From NCBI GenBank assembly GCA_900313005.1, contig ONZJ01000002.1, positions 2,186,996-2,250,995 on the forward strand: DNA of 64,000 nt. The letters run 5' to 3'. The DNA comes from Rhodobacteraceae bacterium EL129 (GTDB lineage Bacteria > Pseudomonadota > Alphaproteobacteria > Rhodobacterales > Rhodobacteraceae). Under the pieces are notes generated by a model. It ran no database searches, had not been told where the DNA came from, and saw only the letters and a list, made by a program, of their open reading frames with translations. The position numbers and the translations under genes were made by a program. Positions within the stretch are counted from its first letter, which is position 1. Every line of letters begins with the position of its first letter. Of the stretch, positions 50,721 to 59,211 are shown piece after piece.

Positions 50721-51434
50721 ATGAGCGCCGACACCATCGACAAAACCGCTGTTCGAAATGCAGCCACTGTGGTGGTGGTGCGGGACCGGATGCGTGATCC
50801 GAAGGTGCTGATGGGCCAGCGCGGGGCCAAGGCAGCGTTTATGCCCAACAAATTCGTGTTTCCAGGTGGGGCCGTGGATGCCGCCGACGCAGCGGTGCCC
50901 CTGGCCACCCCCCTGCCCTCGCCCTGCGCAGAACGTCTGGTGGAAGATAGCGCCGAGGATATCAGCCACGCGCTGGCCGTCGCTGCGATCCGCGAGCTTT
51001 GGGAAGAGACCGGATTGATCCTGGGTGCGCCGGGGTCCTGGTCTGAACCTGCGCCCGATGATTGGATGGGCTTTTCCAGTCAGGGCTTGCAACCGTCGGC
51101 GTCTGCCTTGCAATTTATCTTCCGTGCCATCACGCCCCCGGGTCGTCCTCGCCGGTTTGATGCGCGGTTCTTTCTGATTGATGCCGATCATATCGCGGGC
51201 GATCTGGATGACTTTTCCGCAGCGAGTGACGAGTTGAGCCACCTGCAATGGGTGCCTTTGCCAACGGCGCGCCACGACTATGATCTGCCGTTTATCACTG
51301 AAGTGGTCCTGGCCGAGGTCGAGGCCAATCTGCATGACACCGCCCCGCCGGCCTCGGTTCCGTTTTTCCGCAACGATGATGAGGCCAGCCTGTTCATCCG
51401 CCTGCGGGGCTACGCGCCCAGATCAATAGACTAA
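50721..51434 (+). CDS. Nudix hydrolase
   Basis: A 237-residue Nudix protein. The Nudix box is split by an insert: FPGGAVDAADAA at about 46, then AVAAIRELWEETGLIL at about 86-100 (REL-EE-G core). It hydrolyses a nucleoside-diphosphate-linked compound, possibly CoA or an alcohol diphosphate given the extended length and insert. It follows DUF983 by 21 bases and likely shares its transcript. Confidence 0.88.
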   Translation: MSADTIDKTAVRNAATVVVVRDRMRDPKVLMGQRGAKAAFMPNKFVFPGGAVDAADAAVPLATPLPSPCAERLVEDSAEDISHALAVAAIRELWEETGLILGAPGSWSEPAPDDWMGFSSQGLQPSASALQFIFRAITPPGRPRRFDARFFLIDADHIAGDLDDFSAASDELSHLQWVPLPTARHDYDLPFITEVVLAEVEANLHDTAPPASVPFFRNDDEASLFIRLRGYAPRSID

Positions 51435-51440
51435 GCCGTA

Positions 51441-52028
51441 TTATGGCGATGGCGTAGGCATCTGGCTAAGCATCAGCTCTGTTGTGGTCTGCTTATCCAA
51501 CACGCTCATTTTAAGCAGATTGCGACGCACAAAATCATACCTTCGCTCCTGTTTTTCTACATCAAGATTAGAAATTATTGTCGGAGATTTGATCAACATC
51601 GCCAGATAAACGGCCTGCGGAGCAGTCAGTTCATTGGCCGGAACGCCGAAATACACCTTCGCCGCAGCTTCGATTCCAGTCGCCCCTCTCCCAAAGTAAA
51701 CGAGGTTCATGTAAACCTCCAACAGGCCTTCATGATCCAAAACCGCAACAATTTCGACGGCTCGATTGATCCGTTTACCCACTTCTCGGCTTTGAGCCGG
51801 TTCCAGCGTCAGCCGCGACAGATGCCTTGTGATTGAACTTTTCCAAGTAGGACGGTGAAAAAAGACATAGTCTTCGGCTGCGAGAAATGCAGCCGGAACG
51901 TGTTCAGGCAACTCATCTAAGGGTGTAATGATTGCATCACGTAGCGTGTCCGCAAGTGGAACATTCTGCGCAAGTACAGGTGTTGCCACAGACAAACTTA
52001 GAAACACAACGATGGACTTCAATGCCAT
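51441..52028 (-). CDS. Small secreted GT51 transglycosylase-like protein
   Basis: A 195-residue protein with an N-terminal signal (MALKSIVVFLSLSVATPVLA) and core motifs of peptidoglycan glycosyltransferase GT51: AAEDYVFFHRPTWKSSI (catalytic-Glu-containing ED-x-F-x-x-H), and LLEVYMNLVYFGRGATGIEA with AAKVYFGVPANELTAPQAVY. It is shorter than monofunctional MtgA, and the predicted signal peptide replaces the usual membrane anchor. It starts 5 bases after the EamA transporter stop, so it is operonic. Whether it is active or a regulatory decoy is unclear. Confidence 0.72.
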   Translation of the reverse strand: MALKSIVVFLSLSVATPVLAQNVPLADTLRDAIITPLDELPEHVPAAFLAAEDYVFFHRPTWKSSITRHLSRLTLEPAQSREVGKRINRAVEIVAVLDHEGLLEVYMNLVYFGRGATGIEAAAKVYFGVPANELTAPQAVYLAMLIKSPTIISNLDVEKQERRYDFVRRNLLKMSVLDKQTTTELMLSQMPTPSP

Positions 52029-52033
52029 TTTCG

Positions 52034-52936
52034 TCACCCCAAAACCACCAGAACCAGAATGCTGGCCGTCAACAGGCCGATGCCCCAAAATTCGCGGACA
52101 GATATCTTTTCGTGGAAGAACAGGACCGAGGCCATGAGCGAGAAGATCACCTCGATCTGCCCCACGGCAAAGACGTATGCCGCGTTTTGCAGGGTAAAGG
52201 CGGTGAACCAACTGAGTGAACCGGCCATGCTGGTGACCCCCATCCAAACGGCTTTGCGCCGCGCGGCCCAGACCCGTGACACCTGCCCCGGTTCGCGCAG
52301 ACGCAGCCAAATCGCCATAGCGATGGTTTGTGTCGAGGTGACAATTGCCAAAGACGCCAAGGCCCGCAAGAACGCATCATCGCTGGCGATCTCCAGCGTT
52401 GCACCACGGTAGCCTACCGCCGAAATGGCAAAGAACAACCCCGACAGCAGCCCCAGTCCAGCAGCTCGGTTGGCCAGCCGACGCAGGCCCTTGCCTTCGC
52501 TTTCGGGTGGATCGGATAGGACCAGCACACCGACCAATCCGATGACAATGGCCACTGTGCCTGCCAGGCTGACGGTGTCGCCCAGCACCAAGAGGCCCAC
52601 AATGGCGGTCTGGATCGTCTCGGTTTTCTTGAAGGTAATGCCCACGGCAAAATTGCGTGTCGCGAAGATCAGCACCACGCAGAGCGTCGCCAATATCTGT
52701 GCAAGCCCACCGCTCAGCGCGTAGATCCAAAACCAGCCCGACAATTCTGGGAAGGCCGCGCCGCGCCACGTCAGATAGGCAAATGCAAGTGTCAGCGTAA
52801 ACGGCACCGCATAGGCAAAGCGCGCAAAGGTCGCGCCACCTGCCGAAAGCGTCCCCATCGCCAAGGTCTTTTGCAGCATGAAGCGCAACGTCTGAAACGC
52901 CGCCGCTGCGATTGATATGACGACCCAGGGTTCCAA
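52034..52936 (-). CDS. EamA/DMT-family transporter
   Basis: A 300-residue ten-helix transporter with two EamA repeats (FQTLRFMLQKTLAMGTLSAG; AVGQIEVIFSLMASVLFFHE closing the second). It starts eight bases after the stop of the aldo/keto reductase gene and is followed by the small GT51 gene, forming a co-directional trio. Export or import of an unknown metabolite, perhaps a reductase substrate or product, is inferred from the operon. Confidence 0.87.
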   Translation of the reverse strand: MEPWVVISIAAAAFQTLRFMLQKTLAMGTLSAGGATFARFAYAVPFTLTLAFAYLTWRGAAFPELSGWFWIYALSGGLAQILATLCVVLIFATRNFAVGITFKKTETIQTAIVGLLVLGDTVSLAGTVAIVIGLVGVLVLSDPPESEGKGLRRLANRAAGLGLLSGLFFAISAVGYRGATLEIASDDAFLRALASLAIVTSTQTIAMAIWLRLREPGQVSRVWAARRKAVWMGVTSMAGSLSWFTAFTLQNAAYVFAVGQIEVIFSLMASVLFFHEKISVREFWGIGLLTASILVLVVLG

Positions 52937-52944
52937 GGCTTGTG

Positions 52945-53988
52945 TCAGTAAGGCATCGGATGGGCGCGGTGGGCTTTGTCGATCTCGCGGATCACCTCAT
53001 CCGAGAGCGTCACATCTGCGGCCCCTAAAGCCAGCTCCAGCTGGTCCATCGTGGTCGCACCAAAGATGGCCGAGCACATGAAAGGCCGTGTGTCACACCA
53101 AGCCAGCGCCATTTGCACAGGGTTTAATTCATGTCGCTGGGCAATATCGAGATAGGCCTGCACCGCCGCAAAAGCGCGGTCGCCCTTGCGTCCGCCAAGA
53201 TCGCCATTGATCGACATGCGCGAGCCTTCGGGGACAGCGCCGTTTTGATACTTGCCCGTCAGCAATCCTGCCGCCAGTGGCGAAAATGCCAAAAGGCCCA
53301 CATCTTCGTTCACACTCAGCTCAGCCAGGTCGGTGTCATACATCCGGCACATCAGCGAATATTCGTTCTGAATCGAGGCCACACGGGGGCCTCCCCCGGC
53401 CTCGGACAGACGAAGCCACTCGGATGTGCCCCAGGCGCTTTCGTTTGACAGGCCAAAGGCGCGGATCGTGCCGCGATCCACTTCGCGCTGCAAAGCGCCC
53501 AGCGCGTCCTGCATATGCTGCAAGGTCGCTGCTCGGTCCTGCTTTGAGGGATCATACCGCCAGTTTTGTCGGAACATGTAGCTTCCACGATTGGGCCAAT
53601 GTAACTGGTAGAGGTCAATCACATCCGTTTGCAAACGCCTGAGCGAGCCATCGATGGCCTCGGGGATCGTCTGAGGCGAAATGGCCGCCCCGTCACGCGC
53701 GCCTTTGTAGCCGATACCGGAATGTTTGGTGGCCAGTACCATATCACCGCGTCGCCCTGTGCGGGCCAGCCAGCTGCCGATCACCTCTTCGGTGCGCCCG
53801 GTGGTTTCAGGGCGGATCGGATTGACCGGATACATTTCGGCGGTGTCCACAAAGTTGATACCCCGATCAAATGCCAGATCAATCTGCGCATGGCCTTCGG
53901 CTTCTGTGTTTTGCGTGCCCCAGGTCATCGAGCCTAGGCACAGGCTGCTGACGTCTATGCCGGTTCGGCCAAGGGTGGTCATGCGCAT
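52945..53988 (-). CDS. Aldo/keto reductase
   Basis: A 347-residue (beta/alpha)8 NADPH-dependent reductase. Signatures: FDRGINFVDTAEMYP (catalytic Asp/Tyr region), VLATKH with the catalytic Lys, and DLYQLHWPNRG with the His. The C-terminal AIFGATTMDQLELALGA contributes the NADPH site. It is close to Tas/YajO-type reductases. ATG at 53988 follows AGGAG; the open frame extends further but lacks a start signal. Divergent from the YceI gene. Confidence 0.9.
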   Translation of the reverse strand: MRMTTLGRTGIDVSSLCLGSMTWGTQNTEAEGHAQIDLAFDRGINFVDTAEMYPVNPIRPETTGRTEEVIGSWLARTGRRGDMVLATKHSGIGYKGARDGAAISPQTIPEAIDGSLRRLQTDVIDLYQLHWPNRGSYMFRQNWRYDPSKQDRAATLQHMQDALGALQREVDRGTIRAFGLSNESAWGTSEWLRLSEAGGGPRVASIQNEYSLMCRMYDTDLAELSVNEDVGLLAFSPLAAGLLTGKYQNGAVPEGSRMSINGDLGGRKGDRAFAAVQAYLDIAQRHELNPVQMALAWCDTRPFMCSAIFGATTMDQLELALGAADVTLSDEVIREIDKAHRAHPMPY

Positions 53989-54143
53989 GGGGATCTCCTG
54001 AGTTTTCGGCACCTGTGCTGACCCTAGCGGGAAATGCGCCAGCGTCACCCGGAAAATCCATACTCACGATCATGCGATGCAACGTGAGATGTTCTTTCAC
54101 CTCAAGACCCTATATCCTTGGTGAACCCCCAAGGAGATCCCTC

Positions 54144-54698
54144 ATGCGTATTCTCGCCCTTGCCTTCATCTGCCTTGCCGGGGCCCTGCACGCCGCGCCC
54201 GTGCAATACACATTGGACACTGCTGCGTCGCAGGTGGCCTTTTCCTACGATTTTGAAGGTCAGACTAAACAAGGCAGCATGCCTGTGAAGGCGGCAGACA
54301 TCTGGTTGGATTTGGACAACGTCCCCGGCAGCCGCGTGGATGTGACGTTGAACGCGGCAGGGGCCAAGGCCGGGTTTGTCTTTGCCACGCAGACCATGAA
54401 AGGCGCGCGCGTGCTGAACACGGCCGCTCATCCCACAATCCGTTTCCGCTCAACTTCGTTTAGGGGAAATTTGAATGGCGCCACCGTTAAGGGGCACCTG
54501 ACCGTGCGTGGCGTGACAAAGGCCGTGACCCTGCGCGCGCAGCTTTTCCGGCAAAGCGGAACGGCGTTGGATGATCGCGACAATCTGGCGGTTTTGCTCA
54601 CGGGCGAGATCAACCGAAATGACTTTGATGCGGATGGGTTTCCGGGATATGTCGGCCCGATGATCGGACTGCGTATTCTGGCGCATATAAATCGGTGA
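54144..54698 (+). CDS. YceI-family periplasmic protein
   Basis: A 184-residue lipocalin-like YceI protein with signal peptide MRILALAFICLAGALHA. Family marks: TLDTAASQVAFSYDFEGQ at the mature N-terminus, VTLNAAGA, and LTVRGVTKAVTLRAQL, ending with GEINRNDFDADG. YceI proteins bind polyisoprenoid lipids such as ubiquinone-8. ATG follows AAGGAG. It is divergent from the aldo/keto reductase operon. The cargo here is not known. Confidence 0.9.
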   Translation: MRILALAFICLAGALHAAPVQYTLDTAASQVAFSYDFEGQTKQGSMPVKAADIWLDLDNVPGSRVDVTLNAAGAKAGFVFATQTMKGARVLNTAAHPTIRFRSTSFRGNLNGATVKGHLTVRGVTKAVTLRAQLFRQSGTALDDRDNLAVLLTGEINRNDFDADGFPGYVGPMIGLRILAHINR

Positions 54699-54770
54699 GC
54701 CGAGCAAAAACGACATAGAATGTCGGACGCTCCCTAGCGCCTGTCATCTGTTGACGCTTTAGTCGGCGCT

Positions 54771-55994
54771 ATGCGCATGCTCCTTTCCTTTGGTTCACTC
54801 TTTCTGGCAGTGTTGCTTATGCAGCTCTCGACGGGTGGTGTGGGGCCGCTTGATGCCATTTCCGGGCTGGCGCTTCAGTTTTCCACGGCACAGGTCGGCT
54901 TACTGGGGTCCGCCCATTTCGTGGGCTTTTTCATCGGCTGCTGGTGGGCGCCGCGCCTGATGGGCAACGTCGGCCACAGCCGGGCCTTTGCGGCCTTCAC
55001 CGCCGCCGGGGCCATCGGCCTTTTGTCGCATATGCTGGTGGTCGACCCCTATGCCTGGGCCTTGATGCGCATTGCCTCGGGCATATGTGTGGCCGGGTCC
55101 TATACAGTGATCGAGGCCTGGTTGCAGGCCAAGCTGACCAATAAAACCCGCGGACGCATGATGGGCACCTACAGGATTGTGGATATGGGCGGATCATTGG
55201 CCGCTCAGATGATGATCAGCGTGTTGGAACCTGCCTCTTACGTGTCCTACAACATACTGGCGTTGCTGTGCTGTGCCTCGCTGTTTCCGCTGACCCTGAC
55301 AAAAGTCCGCCAGCCAGAAACGCCGGAGGCTCCGCGGTTGAGGCCTGGTCTTGCCCTTGCCTGTTCTCCGCTGGCGACATTTGGCGTGGTGGCCGCAGCC
55401 CTGTCGAGCGCGACCTTCAGGATGATCGGCCCCGTATATGGCCAACAGGTTGGGTTGCAGCTGGATCAAATCGCTTATTTTCTCTCGGCCTTTGTGCTGG
55501 GAGGGGCGCTGGCTCAGTATCCGGTGGGCTGGTTATCGGATCGCTATGACCGTCGGCACGTTTTGATCGGACTGTCGGTGGCAGCGGTGATCAGCTGTGG
55601 GGTCACGGCCTTCAGCCATGGGCTGTCGACAAACGGCATCATGGTCACTGCCTTCTTCTTTGGGCTGACGACATTTCCGATCTATTCGGTTTCGGCCGCA
55701 CACGCCCATGATTTTGCAGATAGCTCTCAACGGGTTGAGCTGTCAGCGGCATTAATGTTCTGGTACGCCATTGGAGCAATTGCAGCACCGCTTGTGGCGT
55801 CAAAGTTGATGCAGGCCTTTGGTCCTTATTCGATGTTCCTGATGATCGCCGTGGCGCATGTTGCACTGGTGGTCTTCGGCCTGCGCCGAATGAATGCGCG
55901 GCCGACCAAGTCAGACCGCACCAGTTACGTATGGACCCCGCGCACCACATTTCAGATCGGCCGTCTGACGCGCCACAAACGGGATGAAGATTAG
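54771..55994 (+). CDS. MFS transporter
   Basis: A 407-residue major-facilitator protein with about twelve helices, resembling YcaD-type roseobacter permeases ([40 protein letters not shown] contains the cytoplasmic GxxxDRxxRR-like loop). The C-terminal tail is polar and basic. Substrate not assignable. It begins 72 bases after the YceI gene and may be cotranscribed. Confidence 0.85.
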   Translation: MRMLLSFGSLFLAVLLMQLSTGGVGPLDAISGLALQFSTAQVGLLGSAHFVGFFIGCWWAPRLMGNVGHSRAFAAFTAAGAIGLLSHMLVVDPYAWALMRIASGICVAGSYTVIEAWLQAKLTNKTRGRMMGTYRIVDMGGSLAAQMMISVLEPASYVSYNILALLCCASLFPLTLTKVRQPETPEAPRLRPGLALACSPLATFGVVAAALSSATFRMIGPVYGQQVGLQLDQIAYFLSAFVLGGALAQYPVGWLSDRYDRRHVLIGLSVAAVISCGVTAFSHGLSTNGIMVTAFFFGLTTFPIYSVSAAHAHDFADSSQRVELSAALMFWYAIGAIAAPLVASKLMQAFGPYSMFLMIAVAHVALVVFGLRRMNARPTKSDRTSYVWTPRTTFQIGRLTRHKRDED

Positions 55995-56092
55995 CCCCTG
56001 TCGGGCGGCCGTCACATCCACTTACGATCCGCCTCTGGCACAACCCGAAGACCTGCGTTAAACGTGCGCAACGGCAAAAGGCATTGGCAACT

Positions 56093-57811
56093 ATGGCACG
56101 GCATCTGATCACTTCGGCAATCCCCTACATCAATGGGATCAAGCACCTGGGCAATCTGATTGGCAGCCAGTTGCCAGCGGATCTCTATGCGCGGTTTCAG
56201 CGTGCCCGTGGACATGAGGTGCTGTTTTTATGCGCCACAGATGAGCATGGTACCCCGGCTGAGCTGGCCGCCGCCAAATCGGGCAAACCAGTGGCAGACT
56301 ACTGCGCCGAAATGCACGGCGTTCAAGCCGAGATTGCCAAAGGATTCCGGCTCAGCTTTGATCATTTCGGGCGCTCTTCCAGCCCGCAAAACCATGCGTT
56401 GACCCAGCACTTTGCAGGGCAGTTGGACAAGGCCGGGCTGATCCGCGAAGTCAGTGAAAAGCAGGTGTATTCTCATGCAGATGGCCGGTTCCTGCCGGAT
56501 CGTTACATCGAAGGCACCTGCCCCAATTGCGCCTACGACAAAGCCCGCGGCGACCAATGTGAAAACTGCACCAAGCAGCTGGACCCGACGGACCTGATTG
56601 ATCCGCGTTCGGCCATTTCGGGTTCTACCGATCTGGAGGTGCGCGAGACCAAGCACTTGTATCTGCGCCAATCCGAGATGCGCGGCAAACTGAACGACTG
56701 GATTGACAGCAAGGGCGATTGGCCCTTGCTGACCACCTCGATTGCCAAGAAGTGGCTGAACGATGGCGAAGGGTTGCAAGACCGTGGTATCACCCGTGAT
56801 CTGGACTGGGGCATCCCCGTGCGTAACGGCACGGAAGATTGGCCCGGTATGGAAGGCAAGGTGTTCTATGTCTGGTTCGACGCTCCGATTGAATACATCG
56901 CCTGCGCCGCCGAATGGGCCGAGGCCAACGGCAAATCCGATGCCGATTGGGAGCGTTGGTGGCGCACCGACAAAGGTGCCGATGACGTGCGCTATACCCA
57001 GTTCATGGGCAAGGATAACGTGCCGTTTCACACGCTCAGCTTTCCAGCCACAATTCTGGGCTCAAACGAGCCTTGGAAGCTGGTCGATTACATTAAATCG
57101 TTCAACTATCTGAACTACGATGGCGGCCAGTTCAGCACCAGCCAGGGGCGTGGTGTGTTCATGGATCAGGCACTGGATATCCTGCCCGCAGATTACTGGC
57201 GCTGGTGGTTGCTGAGCCATGTGCCTGAAAGTTCGGACAGCGAGTTCAACTGGGAGAACTTCCAATCTTCGGTCAACAAGGATTTGGCCGATGTGCTGGG
57301 GAACTTCGTCAGCCGGGTCACCAAGTTTTGCCGCTCGAAATTTGATGAAACCGTGCCCGCTGCCGGGCAATGGGGCGCTGCCGAAGAGGCCTTGATCGCC
57401 GAGCTGACCACCCGCATCCACGCCTACGAGGGGTTCATGGATGCCATGGAAGTCCGCAAATCGGCATCCGAGCTGCGTGCGATCTGGGTTGCAGGCAACG
57501 AATACCTGCAAACCGTGGCCCCCTGGACCGTGTTCAAGCAAGACCCTGATGCCGCAGCCGCGCAAATTCGGATGGCCCTGAACCTGATCCGCCTTTATGC
57601 GGTCCTGTCTGCGCCCTTTATTCCTGATGCGTCGGCCTCGATGCTGGCCTCGATGAACTGCGACGATGACAGCTGGCCCGAAGATGTGACGGCCGCCTTG
57701 TCGCATCTGCCCGCAGGTCACGCCTTTGACGTGCCCGAGGTGCTTTTTGCGAAGATTACTGACGAAGATCGCGAGGGCTGGCAAGAGCGGTTTTCCGGGA
57801 CGCGCGACTGA
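56093..57811 (+). CDS. metG: Methionyl-tRNA synthetase
   Basis: A 572-residue class I synthetase (type 1 with zinc). It has HLGN in place of HIGH ([19 protein letters not shown]), four zinc cysteines in CPNC and CENC (about residues 143-164), and [10 protein letters not shown] as the KMSKS-region variant. It lacks the dimerisation OB-fold of the longest forms. ATG at 56093 is used; an in-frame TTG at 56084 lies within the likely leader. It loads methionine onto tRNA-Met. Preceded by an MFS gene and followed by tRNA-Leu. Confidence 0.96.
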   Translation: MARHLITSAIPYINGIKHLGNLIGSQLPADLYARFQRARGHEVLFLCATDEHGTPAELAAAKSGKPVADYCAEMHGVQAEIAKGFRLSFDHFGRSSSPQNHALTQHFAGQLDKAGLIREVSEKQVYSHADGRFLPDRYIEGTCPNCAYDKARGDQCENCTKQLDPTDLIDPRSAISGSTDLEVRETKHLYLRQSEMRGKLNDWIDSKGDWPLLTTSIAKKWLNDGEGLQDRGITRDLDWGIPVRNGTEDWPGMEGKVFYVWFDAPIEYIACAAEWAEANGKSDADWERWWRTDKGADDVRYTQFMGKDNVPFHTLSFPATILGSNEPWKLVDYIKSFNYLNYDGGQFSTSQGRGVFMDQALDILPADYWRWWLLSHVPESSDSEFNWENFQSSVNKDLADVLGNFVSRVTKFCRSKFDETVPAAGQWGAAEEALIAELTTRIHAYEGFMDAMEVRKSASELRAIWVAGNEYLQTVAPWTVFKQDPDAAAAQIRMALNLIRLYAVLSAPFIPDASASMLASMNCDDDSWPEDVTAALSHLPAGHAFDVPEVLFAKITDEDREGWQERFSGTRD

Positions 57812-57900
57812 TCTTTCACCATTCGACCTTGGCAAGTCCGCCTAGCATAGACCGAGGAGAATTGCTTTAGCCATTCTCTGGAGCATTTTCCGATGAAAAC

Positions 57901-57986
57901 TGGTGCGGGCGGTGGGACTCGAACCCACACGGCACTAAGGCCTTCGGATTTTAAGTCCGATATGTCTACCATTCCATCACGCCCGC
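57901..57986 (-). tRNA. tRNA-Leu (anticodon UAA)
   Basis: An 86-nt type II tRNA on the minus strand, with acceptor stem GCGGGCG/CGCCCGC, encoded CCA at 57901-57903 after discriminator A, anticodon loop CTTAAAA (anticodon UAA at 57951-57953) and a long variable arm. T loop GGTTCGAGTCC. The folded shape is canonical. Confidence 0.97.
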
Positions 57987-58041
57987 TTGCGCATGGTTTA
58001 GCCGATTGAGAACGGTAGTTTAAGCCCAAACCGTATGTGTG

Positions 58042-58593
58042 TTACAACTCATCTTCCTGCGCTTCGAGCATGGGCAGCATATGCCGTTCGCTCAGCCAGG
58101 GATTTAGGGCCAAAGCCCGCCGCAATACCAACGCAGATTCCGCGTTTCGGTTCATTGCGAACAGCGTCAAGGCCTGCCCGGTCAAGACACCCAAATGGCG
58201 GGGTGACAAATCAATCGCGCGCTCCAGATCCGGCAAAGCGGCCTCGTAGTCTTGACGGATGAAATTGACAAATGCCCGTTGATTGTAGCCTTCGGCATAA
58301 TCAGGGCAGTAGCTTACCAGTGCATCCAACGCGCCCAACGCCCCGTCAAAATCATAAGCCTCCCGGCGGCTCATGCCTTCGTCCAGCAAATCCTGGGCGT
58401 GTTGATCCGGGGCATCGATCCAATAGGCCCACATATCGTCGGATAAGATCCGGGCGCTCTGTTCGTCCTCAGCCGATTGCGTGGCCTCGAACAATGCGTT
58501 CAGCGCGTCGGTGTGATCAGGGACCGCAGGGCACTCTTGGGCCCAAGCCGGGCTGGTTGCGGACAGGGTCAGGGTAAGCAGAAGATGTTTCAT
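58042..58593 (-). CDS. Secreted TPR protein
   Basis: A 183-residue protein with signal peptide MKHLLLTLTLSATSPAWA and at least three tetratricopeptide-like helical pairs (EGMSRREAYDFDGALGALDA; VNFIRQDYEAALPDLERAID; TLFAMNRNAESALVLRRALA). TPR domains bind partner proteins; the partner is unknown. An ATG three codons earlier (58602) is also possible. It sits between tRNA-Leu and the Lrp-type regulator. Confidence 0.8.
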   Translation of the reverse strand: MKHLLLTLTLSATSPAWAQECPAVPDHTDALNALFEATQSAEDEQSARILSDDMWAYWIDAPDQHAQDLLDEGMSRREAYDFDGALGALDALVSYCPDYAEGYNQRAFVNFIRQDYEAALPDLERAIDLSPRHLGVLTGQALTLFAMNRNAESALVLRRALALNPWLSERHMLPMLEAQEDEL

Positions 58594-58624
58594 AGCTGCC
58601 ATAATGAAGCAGACTGAAGCCGGG

Positions 58625-59101
58625 TCAAATCACATCCGAGAGTGTATTCTCCTTAATCGCCTGCATCGCCACATAGGTAGATGTGCTAGACACATGCGGG
58701 AGAGTTGAGATTTTGTCAGCCAAAACAATACGGTATTCGTTCATGCTTTGGGTGCGAACTTTCATGAGGTAATCAAAATTGCCTGCGATCAGGTGCACTT
58801 GCTCGATCTCAGGGATCTTCATCACAGCCGCATTGAAGGCCGCCAAAGAAGATTCGCGCGTGTCCATCAGACGGACTTCGACAAAGCTGATGTGATCCAG
58901 GCCCAAACGTATCGGATCAAACAGCGCATGGTATCCGGTGATCACGCCAGATTCTTCCAACCGGCGCAGGCGGGCTTGTGTCGGGGATTTGGACAAACCG
59001 ATCCGCTGGGCCAATTCAGTCACGCTGATGCGCCCCTCGGTGCTGAGAGCCCGAAGGATCGCTTGGTCAAACCGGTCAAGGCCAATCTGGTCGCTTTGCA
59101 T
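58625..59101 (-). CDS. putR: Lrp/AsnC-family regulator (probable PutR)
   Basis: A 158-residue Lrp-type regulator. The N-terminal helix-turn-helix (LSTEGRISVTELAQRIGLSK, SPTQARLRRLEESG) is followed by the RAM ligand-binding domain (VHLIAGNFDYLMKVRTQSMN). Divergent and directly beside putA, so it is very likely the proline-responsive activator known from alphaproteobacteria. Symbol given on position and family; it could be another Lrp paralogue. Confidence 0.85.
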   Translation of the reverse strand: MQSDQIGLDRFDQAILRALSTEGRISVTELAQRIGLSKSPTQARLRRLEESGVITGYHALFDPIRLGLDHISFVEVRLMDTRESSLAAFNAAVMKIPEIEQVHLIAGNFDYLMKVRTQSMNEYRIVLADKISTLPHVSSTSTYVAMQAIKENTLSDVI

Positions 59102-59211
59102 TGTTTTTCCCTTGAAATTCAGTACAAATGACTACTTTTCCCTTAGATTCAGGCAATTATACCGTCGAAAACTTGATATACAAAGTCAATTCGCCCTTAG
59201 AAGGTTCTGCC
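59102..59211. promoter_or_regulatory. putR-putA divergent control region with direct repeats
   Basis: TTTTCCCTTGAAATTCAG at 59105-59122 and TTTTCCCTTAGATTCAG at 59136-59152 are direct repeats 31 bp apart (about three helical turns). A weaker CCCTTAGA copy is at 59194-59201. This spacing suits Lrp octamer binding. The repeats are seen; the binding is inferred. Confidence 0.55.

Noticed and set aside
56228-57031. A 267-codon minus-strand frame inside metG
   Set aside because: Shadow of a high-GC synthetase gene on the opposite strand.
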